From positions 2,428,501 to 2,492,500 of the forward strand of contig CP053915.1 of NCBI GenBank assembly GCA_021496925.1: a stretch of 64,000 nt of DNA, given 5' to 3'. Every line of letters begins with the position of its first letter. The stretch's first letter is position 1. A model generated the notes under the pieces. That model made no database searches, was not told the DNA's origin, and saw only the letters and a list, made by a program, of their open reading frames with translations. The position numbers were made by a program, and so were the translations under genes. Positions 20,145 through 28,089 of the stretch are shown here, piece by piece. The stretch is from Acidovorax sp. YS12. Lineage in GTDB: Bacteria > Pseudomonadota > Gammaproteobacteria > Burkholderiales > Burkholderiaceae_C.

Positions 20145-21121
20145 GCGGTCACCCCGCTCGCCGGGTCGTGCAGCCAGCACGCGGCCTGGGTCGGGCCCGC
20201 AGCGATCAACTCCGGGCGCTCGGTGCGGCAGCGCGCCTGGAAGCCGCGCGGGCAGCGCGGATTGAAGGCGCAGCCCGGGGGAATGGCGTCCAGGCGCGGC
20301 ATGGCGCCGTCGATCTGGTAGAGCGCGTCGCGCTCCGATTCCATGTCGGGAATGGCCGCCATCAGCCCCGCGGTATAGGGGTGCGCGGGGTGGTTGATGA
20401 CGTCGTGCACCGGGCCGATTTCGGCGATGCGGCCGGCGTACATCACCGCCACGCGGTCGCAGGTCTCGGCGATCACGCCCATGTCGTGCGTGATGAGCAT
20501 CACGGCCGCGCCGCGCGTCTTGCAGATGCTCTTGAGCAGCTGGATGATCTGCGCCTGGATGGACACGTCGAGCGCCGTGGTGGGCTCGTCGGCCACGATG
20601 AGCTGCGGCTCGGCGGCAAGCGCCAGCGCGATGACCACGCGCTGGCGCATGCCGCCGCTGAACTGGTGCGGGTAGTGGCCGATGCGCTGCTCCGCCGCCG
20701 GGATGCCCGTGTCCTTGAGCAGTTGCACGGCGCGCTGGCGCGCCTCGGCGGCGCTCACCGGCAGGTGCGTCTGGATGGTCTCGACAAGCTGCTGGCCCAC
20801 GGTGTAGAGCGGGTTCAGCGAGGTCAGCGGGTCCTGAAAAATGGCGCCGATGCGCCGTCCGCGAATGCGCCGCAGCTGCGCGTGCGGCAGGTGGTCAATG
20901 CGCTCGCCTTCCAGCAGGATCTGCCCCGCGGCAATGCGCCCCGGCGGCTCCAGCAGGCCGATGATGGACGCACCGGTGAGCGACTTGCCCGCGCCCGATT
21001 CGCCCACCACGCCGAGGATCTCGCCCGGCGCGATGGCAAAGGAAACACCGTCGAGCGCGCGCAGCACGCCACGCCGGGTGGGGAATTCGACAACGAGGTT
21101 CTGGACTTCGAGTAATGCCAT
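20141..21121 (-). CDS. Peptide ABC transporter ATP-binding protein (OppD/DppD type)
   Basis: The product is 326 aa from ATG 21121 (MALLEVQNL). It has Walker A GESGAGKS, signature SGGMRQRV, Walker B LIVADEPTTALD and the C-terminal PPGCAFNPRCP Cys motif. A longer start at 21148 overlaps the permease gene and lacks support. It lies 1 nt after the permease stop and overlaps the next ATPase by 4 nt, so all are one translationally coupled operon. Confidence 0.94.
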   Translation of the reverse strand: MALLEVQNLVVEFPTRRGVLRALDGVSFAIAPGEILGVVGESGAGKSLTGASIIGLLEPPGRIAAGQILLEGERIDHLPHAQLRRIRGRRIGAIFQDPLTSLNPLYTVGQQLVETIQTHLPVSAAEARQRAVQLLKDTGIPAAEQRIGHYPHQFSGGMRQRVVIALALAAEPQLIVADEPTTALDVSIQAQIIQLLKSICKTRGAAVMLITHDMGVIAETCDRVAVMYAGRIAEIGPVHDVINHPAHPYTAGLMAAIPDMESERDALYQIDGAMPRLDAIPPGCAFNPRCPRGFQARCRTERPELIAAGPTQAACWLHDPASGVTA

Positions 21122-21122
21122 G

Positions 21123-22043
21123 TCAGCGCAGCCGTGGATTGAGCGCATCGCGCAGCCAGTCGCCCAGCAGGTTCACTGACAGCGCGATCAGCACCAGCAT
21201 GATGCCGGGGAAGACGGTGATCCACCACTCGCCCGAGAACAGGTAATCGTTGCCCACGCGGATCAGCGTGCCCAGCGAGGGCGAGGTGGGCGGCGCGCCC
21301 ACGCCAAGGAAGGACAGCGTGGCCTCGGTGATGATGGCCGTGGCCACCTGGATGGTGGCCAGCACCGTGACGGGGCCGGTGACGTTGGGCAGGATGTGGC
21401 GGAACATGATGCGCGCAGGTGGCACACCGGTCACGCGCGCGGCCTGCACGTACTCCTTGCCGCGCTCGACCATGGTGCTCGCGCGCACGGTGCGCGCGTA
21501 CTGCACCCAGCCATTGCTGCCGGCGAACGCGATGGCCAGGATGAGCACGCCGAAGGCAATGCCCTCCGGCGCGCCGGGGTACAGCGCCCGCGCCACGCCC
21601 GCGATGAGCAGCGCCACCAGGATCGCCGGGAAGGACGAGACCACGTCGCACACGCGCATCAGCAACGCGTCCACCCAGCCGCCCGTGGCGCCCGCGAGCA
21701 GGCCCAGCGCCACGCCCATCGCCAGCGACAGCGCCACGCCGGCCAGGCCCACGATGAGCGAGATGCGCGTGCCGTAGATCAGCGCCGAGAGAATGTCGCG
21801 CCCCTGGTCGTCGGTGCCGAGCAGGTACTTGGCCGAGCCCTCGGGGCTCCACGCGGGCGGCAGGCGCGCGTCCGACAGCTCCAGCGTGGCAAGGTCGAAC
21901 GGATTGTGCGGCGCCACCCAGCCCGCGAACACCGCGCAGAACACGCACACGGCCGCGACGCAGGCCGCCCCCATGGCCAGGGGCGAAGCGCGCAGGCTGT
22001 GGCCCATGTCACTGTCGAGCCAGCGGTGCAGGGGGTTTTTCAT
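21123..22043 (-). CDS. Peptide ABC transporter permease (DppC type)
   Basis: The product is 306 aa from ATG 22043 (MKNPLHRW); the upstream in-frame start at 22076 adds only a short Cys/Trp-rich stretch. It has an N-terminal membrane segment followed by a periplasmic loop with LLGTDDQGRDILS, then the binding-protein-dependent permease fold with the EAA-like loop VTGVPPARIMFRHILPN. Together with the DppB-type protein it would form the channel. It is preceded by dispersed repeat copy F. Confidence 0.94.
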   Translation of the reverse strand: MKNPLHRWLDSDMGHSLRASPLAMGAACVAAVCVFCAVFAGWVAPHNPFDLATLELSDARLPPAWSPEGSAKYLLGTDDQGRDILSALIYGTRISLIVGLAGVALSLAMGVALGLLAGATGGWVDALLMRVCDVVSSFPAILVALLIAGVARALYPGAPEGIAFGVLILAIAFAGSNGWVQYARTVRASTMVERGKEYVQAARVTGVPPARIMFRHILPNVTGPVTVLATIQVATAIITEATLSFLGVGAPPTSPSLGTLIRVGNDYLFSGEWWITVFPGIMLVLIALSVNLLGDWLRDALNPRLR

Positions 22044-22087
22044 CCAGGGTTTCCACAGGCATTCAACGCAGGCCAAAAACTCCTGAA

Positions 22088-22140
22088 ACAGTAGCTGCCA
22101 GCGCTTGCCAGTTCTGCGTTTCAGGCACTTTTTCCATCAA
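22088..22140 (+). repeat. Dispersed repeat copy F (inside the peptide ABC operon)
   Basis: Contains GTAGCTGCCAGCGCTTGCCA then TTTCAGGCACTTTTT. It separates the amidohydrolase gene from the DppC-type gene, and its right end overlaps the amidohydrolase stop codon. Confidence 0.8.
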
Positions 22141-23354
22141 ACCTCCACCATCGGCATGGCCTGCTCGACCAGGCCCGCATGCAGCGCCGCCCCCAGGGGC
22201 AGCACTTCGTCGTTGAAGTCGTAGCGGCTGTTGTGCAGCGCCGCGCCGCCCACGCCGTTGCCCTGGCCCAGGCGCAGGTAGGCGCCGGGCTTGCTTTGCA
22301 GCATGAAGGAGAAATCCTCGGCGCCCATGCTCGGCTCCAGGTCGCGCACTACGTTCTCGGCGCCCACGATGGACTCGGCCACGTCGCCAGCGAAGCGCGC
22401 GTCGCTTTCGGTGTTGATGGTGGCCGGGTACATGCGCTCGTAGCGCACGGCGGCGGTGACGCCCAGGCCCAGGGCCACGGCGCTGCACAGTTCCTTGAGG
22501 CGGGCCTCGACCATGTCCTGCACCACAGGGTCGAAGCTGCGCACCGTGCCCACCAGCGTAGCGCTGCCGGGCTGCACGCTGAAGGCACCCAGGTCGCCCG
22601 CTTGCACCGCGCACAGGCTGATGACGGCGCTGTCGAGCGGGCGCACGTTGCGCGCCACGATGCTCTGCACCGCGGTGACGATGTGCGCCGCCGCCAGGAT
22701 CACGTCCGTCGTCTGGTACGGATGCGCGCCATGGCCGCCGCGGCCGGTGACCTCGATGGTGATGCGGTCGGCAGCTGCCATCATGGCGCCGCCGTTCAGC
22801 CCCACGGTGCCGGACTTCATGGCAGGCCAGTTGTGCATGGCGTAGACCGACTGCACGGGGAAACGCTCGAACAGCCCGTCCTCGATCATTGCGCGCGCGC
22901 CCGCGCAGCCCTCCTCGCCCGGCTGAAAGATCAGCACGGCCGTGCCGTCGAAATGGCGTGTGGCCGCCAGGTAGCGCGCCGCCCCCACCAGCATGGCCGT
23001 ATGGCCGTCGTGCCCGCAGCCGTGCATCAGGCCGCTTTTGCACGACTTCCAGGCGAAGTCGTTGTGTTCGGTCATGGGCAATGCATCCATGTCGGCACGC
23101 AGGCCGAGCATGGAGCCACTGGACTGCCCGCGCCCGCGCACCACTGCCACCACGCCGGTGCGGCCAATGCCTTCGTGGATCTCATCGACGCCACAGACCT
23201 GCAGCGCCTCCTTGACGCGGGCGGCCGTATAGTGCTCCTCGAAACCCAGCTCTGGGTGCGCGTGCAGGTCGCGGCGCAGCGCCGTCAGTTCAGGATGAAA
23301 CTGGGCGATCTGGGCGAACGCCCGCCCGCCCGCCTTGAAGCGCGGAGCCTGCAT
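22137..23354 (-). CDS. M20-family amidohydrolase (HipO/AmhX type)
   Basis: The 405-aa metal-dependent amidohydrolase has HGCGHDGHTAML (the metal-binding Cys/His motif), GEEGCAGAR with the catalytic Glu, and GRGGHGAHPYQT in the dimerisation domain, as in hippurate and N-acyl-amino-acid hydrolases. No signal peptide is seen, so it is cytoplasmic. Its ATG is 1 nt from the DppB stop, so it is part of the ABC operon. This suggests that the imported compound is an N-acyl amino acid or short peptide cleaved on entry; the substrate is not defined by sequence. Confidence 0.92.
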   Translation of the reverse strand: MQAPRFKAGGRAFAQIAQFHPELTALRRDLHAHPELGFEEHYTAARVKEALQVCGVDEIHEGIGRTGVVAVVRGRGQSSGSMLGLRADMDALPMTEHNDFAWKSCKSGLMHGCGHDGHTAMLVGAARYLAATRHFDGTAVLIFQPGEEGCAGARAMIEDGLFERFPVQSVYAMHNWPAMKSGTVGLNGGAMMAAADRITIEVTGRGGHGAHPYQTTDVILAAAHIVTAVQSIVARNVRPLDSAVISLCAVQAGDLGAFSVQPGSATLVGTVRSFDPVVQDMVEARLKELCSAVALGLGVTAAVRYERMYPATINTESDARFAGDVAESIVGAENVVRDLEPSMGAEDFSFMLQSKPGAYLRLGQGNGVGGAALHNSRYDFNDEVLPLGAALHAGLVEQAMPMVEV

Positions 23355-23355
23355 C

Positions 23356-24336
23356 TCAATGTCCTCCCGCCCGGCCGACGCGCAGGCGCGGATCGACCAG
23401 GAAATACAACAAATCCACCACCAGGTTGATCACGACGAAGATCAGCGCGATCAGGCACAGGTAGGCCGCCATCACCGGAATGTCGGCAAAGGTCACGGCC
23501 TGGATGAACAGCAGCCCCATGCCAGGCCACTGGAACACCGTCTCGGTGATGATGGCGAAGGCGATCAGGCCGCCGAGCTGCAGCCCGGTGATGGTCAGCA
23601 CCGGCACCAGCGTGTTCTTGAGCGCATGGCCGAAGTAGATCGCCCGGTCAGTGAGCCCGCGCGCCCGCGCGAACTTGATGTAGTCGGTGCGCAGCACTTC
23701 CAGCATCTCGGCGCGCACCAGGCGCATGATCAGCGTCAGCTGGAAGATGGCCAGGGTGACGGCGGGTAGCGCAAGATGGTGCCACCCCTTCGCCGTGAGA
23801 AGCCCGGTACTCCACCAGCCCAGTTGCACCACCTCGCCCCGGCCGAAGCTCGGGAACCAGCCCAGCGTGACCGAGAACACCAGGATCAGCAGGATGCCGA
23901 TCAGGAACGTGGGCAACGACACGCCGAGCAGCGACAGCGCCATGAACACCTGGCTGGTAAACGTGCCACGCTTGAGCGCCGCATACACCCCCATCGGAAT
24001 GCCCACCAGCAGCGCGAGCACGGCTGCCGCCAGCGCCAGCTCTAGCGTCGCCGGGAAGCGTTCGGCGATCAGGCGCGACACCTGCGCGCCCTGGCGCAAG
24101 CTGATGCCGAACTCGCCTTGTGCGGCGTTCCACAGGAAATGGCCGAACTGCACGACAAACGAACGGTCCAGCCCCAAGGCCGCGCGCAGCGCAGCCACCT
24201 GCTCCGGCGTCGCGTCCTGGCCGAGCAGGATCAACACGGGATCGCCCACAAACTGGAATAGCAGGAAGGCCAGAAAGGCCACGGTGACCATCACGATCAC
24301 CGCCTGGAGCAAACGGCGGAGGATGAAAGCGAGCAT
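23356..24336 (-). CDS. Peptide ABC transporter permease (DppB type)
   Basis: The 326-aa membrane protein starts MLAFILRRLLQAVIVM, a typical DppB/OppB N-terminus, with LRQGAQVSRLIAERFPATLELA and the EAA loop RARGLTDRAIYFGHALKNTLVP. It is the first gene of the operon DppB, M20 hydrolase, DppC, DppD, DppF. Only about 85 nt separate it from the porin terminator, so its promoter must be there; no strong boxes were resolved. No solute-binding protein gene accompanies it. Confidence 0.94.
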   Translation of the reverse strand: MLAFILRRLLQAVIVMVTVAFLAFLLFQFVGDPVLILLGQDATPEQVAALRAALGLDRSFVVQFGHFLWNAAQGEFGISLRQGAQVSRLIAERFPATLELALAAAVLALLVGIPMGVYAALKRGTFTSQVFMALSLLGVSLPTFLIGILLILVFSVTLGWFPSFGRGEVVQLGWWSTGLLTAKGWHHLALPAVTLAIFQLTLIMRLVRAEMLEVLRTDYIKFARARGLTDRAIYFGHALKNTLVPVLTITGLQLGGLIAFAIITETVFQWPGMGLLFIQAVTFADIPVMAAYLCLIALIFVVINLVVDLLYFLVDPRLRVGRAGGH

Positions 24337-24420
24337 GGGAGGCGAGGCAATGCAACCGCTCCCATGCTAGCAGGCACAGCGTCCCTGGCGTAGCTCGTTC
24401 GCCCGGGGAAAACGCCCAGA

Positions 24421-24449
24421 AAAAAAGCCCCTGCGAGCAGGGGCTTTTT
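24421..24449 (-). terminator. Terminator of the porin gene at 24480-25691
   Basis: Arms AAAAAGCCCCTG and CAGGGGCTTTTT with a 4-nt loop lie 31 nt past the porin stop on the minus strand; the A/T tracts would work in both directions. Confidence 0.9.
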
Positions 24450-24479
24450 CCAGAGGCAGGCAGCCAAGCTGCCCGGGGA

Positions 24480-25691
24480 TCAGAAGCGGTGGCGCAGGCC
24501 GATGGTGAAGCCGGTGCGGCTGCGGGCCTTGCTGGCAGTGTCCAAGTACATGTTGTCGCCGCCGCTGAGGCGCGTGTTGTCGATACCGACGTAAGCATCG
24601 GTGCGCTTGCTGAAGGCATAGTCGGCCACGGCCACGACGAAATTAGCCTTGCCGTTGGATAGGCCGGTAGCCGAGCCGGACTGCTTGCCGTGGAAGTAGT
24701 GCAGGCCCACGTTGAGCTGCGGCGTGGCCTGGTAGCCCACGCCCAGCTTGACCATCTGGCGCTTGTCGGCATCACCCGGAACGAAGCCGCCGTTGGTCTG
24801 ACCGGCCCAGAACACGCCCAGAATCGCACCATCCAATTGATTGCGAATAGTCTGGATGGGATTGGCACCTGCAGCCGTGAACTTGGCCTTGTTCAAGCCG
24901 TAGCCAGCCGTCAGATACCAGGGGCCGGTGCGATACGAACCACCCAGGGTCCACGCATCGACATCGGTGCCGCCGGGCAGCGTGCTACGCAGATAGCCGC
25001 CGCCGACAGCCAGACCGTTGCCAGGGGCGTAGCGCAGATAGCCGCCGACCGTCTTCCATGCGCCGCCATTGATGGTGCTCAGCGCCTTGGCACCAATCAA
25101 GGCCGGCAATTGGGCCGCGTTACCAGGGAAACCTGCCTCGATATCTTTGGTATCGTTGTTTTCATCAAACGAATACTGCAGCGAGCCGACCAGGCTGCGG
25201 TCCTTCGTGGCGAAGGTGTACTTCAGCATATTGCTGGTACGCGCACCCATGGCCATGCCAAGCTCGGGCTTGTAGGCTTCCATGTAGGGCGAATAGGGGA
25301 ACGAGGCGTAGGTGCTGGTCACCACATCGAACAGCACGTTCCACTGGCGGCCAGCGGTCAAACGGCCATAGGGGGTTTGCAAGCCCACGTGAGCCAACTG
25401 GAAGAAAGGCGCGTTCGCGGCGGAATTTCCGGCATCGGCATCGAAACGGTTTTCCAGCACCACCAGCGCCGTATTGCCGCCGCCCAGGTCTTCCGTGACG
25501 TTGATGCCCCAGCGGCTTTGCGACATACCGCCGCCAATCATCTGGGTTTTGCTCTTCTGATCCACGCCTTCGTTATTGGTGTGGCGCACAGCGGCATCCA
25601 CGATACCCCACAATTCCACCTTGCTGGTTTGGGCCATTGCCACACCGGCACTGCACAGGGCCAGGGCTGCCACAATAATGTTCTTCTGCAT
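24480..25691 (-). CDS. Outer-membrane porin (Gram-negative general porin family)
   Basis: The product is 403 aa from ATG 25691 (MQKNIIVAALALC), supported by GAGGAG shortly upstream. A Sec signal ends at AMAQ. The mature protein begins KVELWGIVDAAV, has EDLGGGNTALVVLENRF and ends with IGLRHRF, the terminal Phe needed for outer-membrane insertion. It is predicted to be a 16-strand trimeric porin with selectivity unknown. The gap 25692-26020 holds a TAGAAT box on the minus strand near 25744, the palindrome at 25909-25920 and the next porin's terminator, but no gene. Confidence 0.93.
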   Translation of the reverse strand: MQKNIIVAALALCSAGVAMAQTSKVELWGIVDAAVRHTNNEGVDQKSKTQMIGGGMSQSRWGINVTEDLGGGNTALVVLENRFDADAGNSAANAPFFQLAHVGLQTPYGRLTAGRQWNVLFDVVTSTYASFPYSPYMEAYKPELGMAMGARTSNMLKYTFATKDRSLVGSLQYSFDENNDTKDIEAGFPGNAAQLPALIGAKALSTINGGAWKTVGGYLRYAPGNGLAVGGGYLRSTLPGGTDVDAWTLGGSYRTGPWYLTAGYGLNKAKFTAAGANPIQTIRNQLDGAILGVFWAGQTNGGFVPGDADKRQMVKLGVGYQATPQLNVGLHYFHGKQSGSATGLSNGKANFVVAVADYAFSKRTDAYVGIDNTRLSGGDNMYLDTASKARSRTGFTIGLRHRF

Positions 25692-25908
25692 TAGATAAAC
25701 TCCTCTAGGATTGATAACCGGTTTCAGAATTCGCAGCCATTCTAAAAATGAACCGCTCCGAACCATGCAATACCGTTAGATTCACCGCACTAAAAATTCC
25801 TCCCAAGGAGGCCCTGCGGCCAAATCGTGTTTTTTGACAGGGGGCGGGGAACCTTGATTGTTAAAAACCGACACAATCCGGGCAAGGGCTTATCGCATTC
25901 CTGCCACA

Positions 25909-25920
25909 GGGGTTAACCCC
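25909..25920. promoter_or_regulatory. Short perfect palindrome upstream of porin
   Basis: GGGGTTAACCCC lies about 220 nt upstream of the porin ATG. The same GGGTTAACCC core occurs at 46028-46037. Function unknown; possibly chance. Confidence 0.2.
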
Positions 25921-25957
25921 GAACGCAGTCACGCACGCGACAGATTCCCAAATAAAA

Positions 25958-25983
25958 AAACCGCTGCACGCGTGCAGCGGTTT
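25958..25983 (-). terminator. Terminator of the porin gene at 26021-27109
   Basis: AAACCGCTGCACG and CGTGCAGCGGTTT form a perfect palindrome flanked by an A/T tract giving a U run on the minus-strand transcript, 38 nt past the stop. Confidence 0.9.
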
Positions 25984-26020
25984 GTGTTTCCAAGACAAGC
26001 TGGCTCACGCCAGCCTGGCA

Positions 26021-27109
26021 TTAGAAGGAGTGGCTCACGCCCACTTGGAAGCCTTGCTGCTTGCCGCTGTCCTTCAGCACGCCAGCACCCAGCGACGGGA
26101 TCACGGCATTGGTGCCGTTGTAGTCCTTGTTGTTCAGGTAAGCGTAGGTGCCGTACACAGAAGTGCGCTTGGACAGGCCGTACACATAACCCACGGCGAA
26201 CTGGTCAGCCTTGAGCTTGGCAGCGCCAGCGGGGGTGTATTCATAGCGGTTGAACGCAGCGCGCACCAGGCCAGGGCCCACAGGAGCGGTCACAGCCAGC
26301 ATGTAGCCCTTGGTCTTGTCGTCGCCGATGGCGCCGCGCTCACCCTTGGAATCGCGGTAGCCAGCCAGGATCTTGGCCACGCCCAGGTCATACGAACCGC
26401 CCAGGCTCCAAACGGAAATCTTGCCCGAGTTGGTAGCGGTGTCCTTGTTCAGACGCTCCAGACCCAGACCCAGGCTCAGAGGGCCGTTGTCGTACGTCAG
26501 GCCAGCGCCCAGGTATTGGCGATCGCTGTTAGCGCCAGCCACTTCGCCGAAGCCGTAGTTCACAGCAGCCTTGAAGCCGCTGAAGTTGGGCGACACATAG
26601 GTCACGGCGTTGCTCACGCGCTGGTTGGTGGTACGAGCCGTGTTGTAAGCGCCGGTATCGGTCACGCCACCGTCTGCCCACAGGCGGGACTGGGCGATAC
26701 CCACGGAACCGAACACGTCGTAGCGGGCGGTAGCGTTGTAGGCAGCGGTCAGTTCGCGGCCCAGACGCACTTCACCGAAGCCGCCTTCCAGGCCCACGGT
26801 CGATTGACGCTTGAATGCCAGGCCATCACCAGCCTTGGCACCAGCGTAGCCGGAAGCACCGTCGCCGTTGTCCAGGTTCAGACCTGCTTCCAGACGGAAG
26901 TTGGCCTTCAGGCCACCGCCCAGGTCTTCCACGCCGCGGAAGCCGATGCGGCTGGTCAGGTTGTTGCCGGAGGTCACGCCGGACCAGTTCTTGTCACCAT
27001 TGACGTAGGTCACGCCAGCATCGGCCACGCCGTACAGGGTCACGGAAGATTGGGCCATGGCGGCGCCAGAAGCGGCCAGCACGGCCAGGGCGAGCAGGGA
27101 TTTTTTCAT
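26021..27109 (-). CDS. Outer-membrane porin (Omp32-like)
   Basis: The 362-aa porin has a clean Sec signal (MKKSLLALAVLAASGAAMA). The mature N-terminus QSSVTLYGVADAGV, the GFRGVEDLGGGLKANFRLE segment and terminal VSHSF match the major anion-selective porin of Comamonadaceae (Omp32 family, family knowledge). Codon choice is strongly biased (for example GCC/GGC/AAC-rich with few rare codons), as expected for a very abundant protein. It is probably monocistronic: a terminator follows, and the 278-nt upstream gap holds an operator-like dyad at 27284-27300. Confidence 0.95.
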   Translation of the reverse strand: MKKSLLALAVLAASGAAMAQSSVTLYGVADAGVTYVNGDKNWSGVTSGNNLTSRIGFRGVEDLGGGLKANFRLEAGLNLDNGDGASGYAGAKAGDGLAFKRQSTVGLEGGFGEVRLGRELTAAYNATARYDVFGSVGIAQSRLWADGGVTDTGAYNTARTTNQRVSNAVTYVSPNFSGFKAAVNYGFGEVAGANSDRQYLGAGLTYDNGPLSLGLGLERLNKDTATNSGKISVWSLGGSYDLGVAKILAGYRDSKGERGAIGDDKTKGYMLAVTAPVGPGLVRAAFNRYEYTPAGAAKLKADQFAVGYVYGLSKRTSVYGTYAYLNNKDYNGTNAVIPSLGAGVLKDSGKQQGFQVGVSHSF

Positions 27110-27283
27110 TGCAAGTACTCCAAGGTTTAACTAGAGGGCGCCGACGGCGTTGTGGGTGCGGCACTGACATGCCCCGCCGGTCCCGGGCCAACCTCCTGAT
27201 GGGGAAGTTCCCCCCATTGCACCAGACGCCACCCTCTTTCGCAAAGGAAATCCCCTCGCTGGTGCATTCAACGGCGCATTTCG

Positions 27284-27300
27284 TTGTTGTGGTGCAACAT
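27284..27300. promoter_or_regulatory. Operator-like dyad upstream of the Omp32-like porin
   Basis: TTGTTGT-GGT-GCAACAT shares spacing and most bases with ATGTTGC-AAT-GCAACAT at 27918-27934, on the other side of the osmC-like gene. It may bind one regulator; unproven. Confidence 0.35.
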
Positions 27301-27387
27301 ACAGGCCACCCCCTGCACCAGGGGGTTTTCACTGATGTGGCGACGCGGGCCTGTGGACGCTTTTTCGCCCCCTCGCCGGTCCGGCCC

Positions 27388-27837
27388 TCAGACCTCGATC
27401 AGATCAAAGCCTGTGGTGATCTGCGCCGTCTTGCCCAGCATGATGCTGGCGGAGCAGTATTTCTCATGGCTCAGGGCGATGGCCCGCTCCACGGCGGCGG
27501 CCGGAACACCCTTGCCCGTAACGGTGAAGTGCATGTGGATCTTGGTGAATACCTTCGGTTCTGTATCGGCACGTTCCGACGTCAACTTGACACTGCAGCC
27601 CCGCACATCGTGGCGCCCGCGGCGCAGGATCAGCACCACGTCGTACGCGGTACACCCCCCGGTGCCGGCCAGCAGCGTCTCCATGGGACGAGGAGCAAGA
27701 TTCAGGCCACCTAGCTCGGGCTTGGCTGCATCGGGCGCCCCATCCATGGCCAGGACATGGCCGCTGCCGGTTTCGGCGACAAAGCCCATGCCCGAGCGCG
27801 TGCCGCTCGCGCCGGTCCAGCTGACTGTGCATTCCAT
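27388..27837 (-). CDS. OsmC-family protein (YhfA-like)
   Basis: The product is 149 aa from ATG 27837. Cys62 in GTGGCTAYD and Cys128 in HEKYCSAS correspond to the two redox cysteines of the OsmC/Ohr fold, so a peroxidase-type activity is possible. The sequence is closer in style to the YhfA branch than to Ohr. It is cytoplasmic with no signal. It is divergent from the small RNA gene at 27954; the palindrome at 27918-27934 lies 81 nt upstream of its ATG. Confidence 0.88.
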   Translation of the reverse strand: MECTVSWTGASGTRSGMGFVAETGSGHVLAMDGAPDAAKPELGGLNLAPRPMETLLAGTGGCTAYDVVLILRRGRHDVRGCSVKLTSERADTEPKVFTKIHMHFTVTGKGVPAAAVERAIALSHEKYCSASIMLGKTAQITTGFDLIEV

Positions 27838-27917
27838 AAGAGGTCTTTCTCTGACTGAGCGATAAGGGAGCGTGATTGCAGCAAAAAAACAGACCCTTGT
27901 GGGGATATGGCTTCCTA

Positions 27918-27934
27918 ATGTTGCAATGCAACAT
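27918..27934. promoter_or_regulatory. Perfect palindrome overlapping the sRNA promoter
   Basis: ATGTTGCA-A-TGCAACAT is a perfect 17-bp dyad covering the -35 box of the rightward promoter and placed between two divergent transcription units. A repressor or stress regulator site is likely; its identity is unknown. Confidence 0.5.
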
Positions 27935-27948
27935 CGCCGCGCTACAAT
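27921..27948 (+). promoter_or_regulatory. Sigma-70 promoter of the small RNA
   Basis: TTGCAA (27921-27926), a 16-nt spacer and TACAAT (27943-27948, 5/6 match). A start near 27954 would put the first hairpin at the 5' end of the RNA. Confidence 0.65.
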
Positions 27949-27953
27949 GGCCT

Positions 27954-28044
27954 CCATGCACAGCAAGTCTGTGCGCCGTTTGTCTCCTCCACCTCCTCTA
28001 ACGGTGGATTCAGCCCCTAGCCTCACGGCTCGGGGCTTTTTTTT
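27954..28044 (+). ncRNA. Candidate small RNA with anti-Shine-Dalgarno loops
   Basis: About 90 nt between a good promoter and a strong terminator, with three hairpins readable by eye. Hairpin 1 is GCACAG/CTGTGC with a 5-nt loop (27958-27974). Hairpin 2 is CCGTT/AACGG (27976-28004), whose 19-nt loop contains CTCCTCC and CCTCCTC, complementary to ribosome-binding sites. Hairpin 3 is the terminator (28012-28044). The layout resembles C-rich-loop regulatory RNAs. I vaguely recall a betaproteobacterial Rfam family called toxic small RNA with a similar motif, but I cannot confirm membership. Targets are probably GGAGG-type translation starts. It lies just upstream of ilvA. Confidence 0.7.
28012..28044 (+). 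terminator. Rho-independent terminator of the small RNA
   Basis: AGCCCC-T-AGCC, loop TCAC, GGCT-C-GGGGCT, then eight T residues. It ends 45 nt before the ilvA start, so ilvA needs read-through or its own promoter. Confidence 0.92.
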
Positions 28045-28089
28045 GGCTTTCCTGGGCGCTCCATCGCCCGTCCTATGATGGCGCCCACC

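Noticed and set aside
27306..27330. Hairpin CCCCCTG/CAGGGGG with TTTT on the plus strand
   Set aside because: No plus-strand gene ends there and the minus strand lacks a U run, so a terminator role could not be assigned.
27872..28078. 68-aa frame upstream of ilvA as a possible leader peptide
   Set aside because: No run of Ile, Val, Leu or Thr codons and it passes through the sRNA terminator; a structured sRNA explains the region better.
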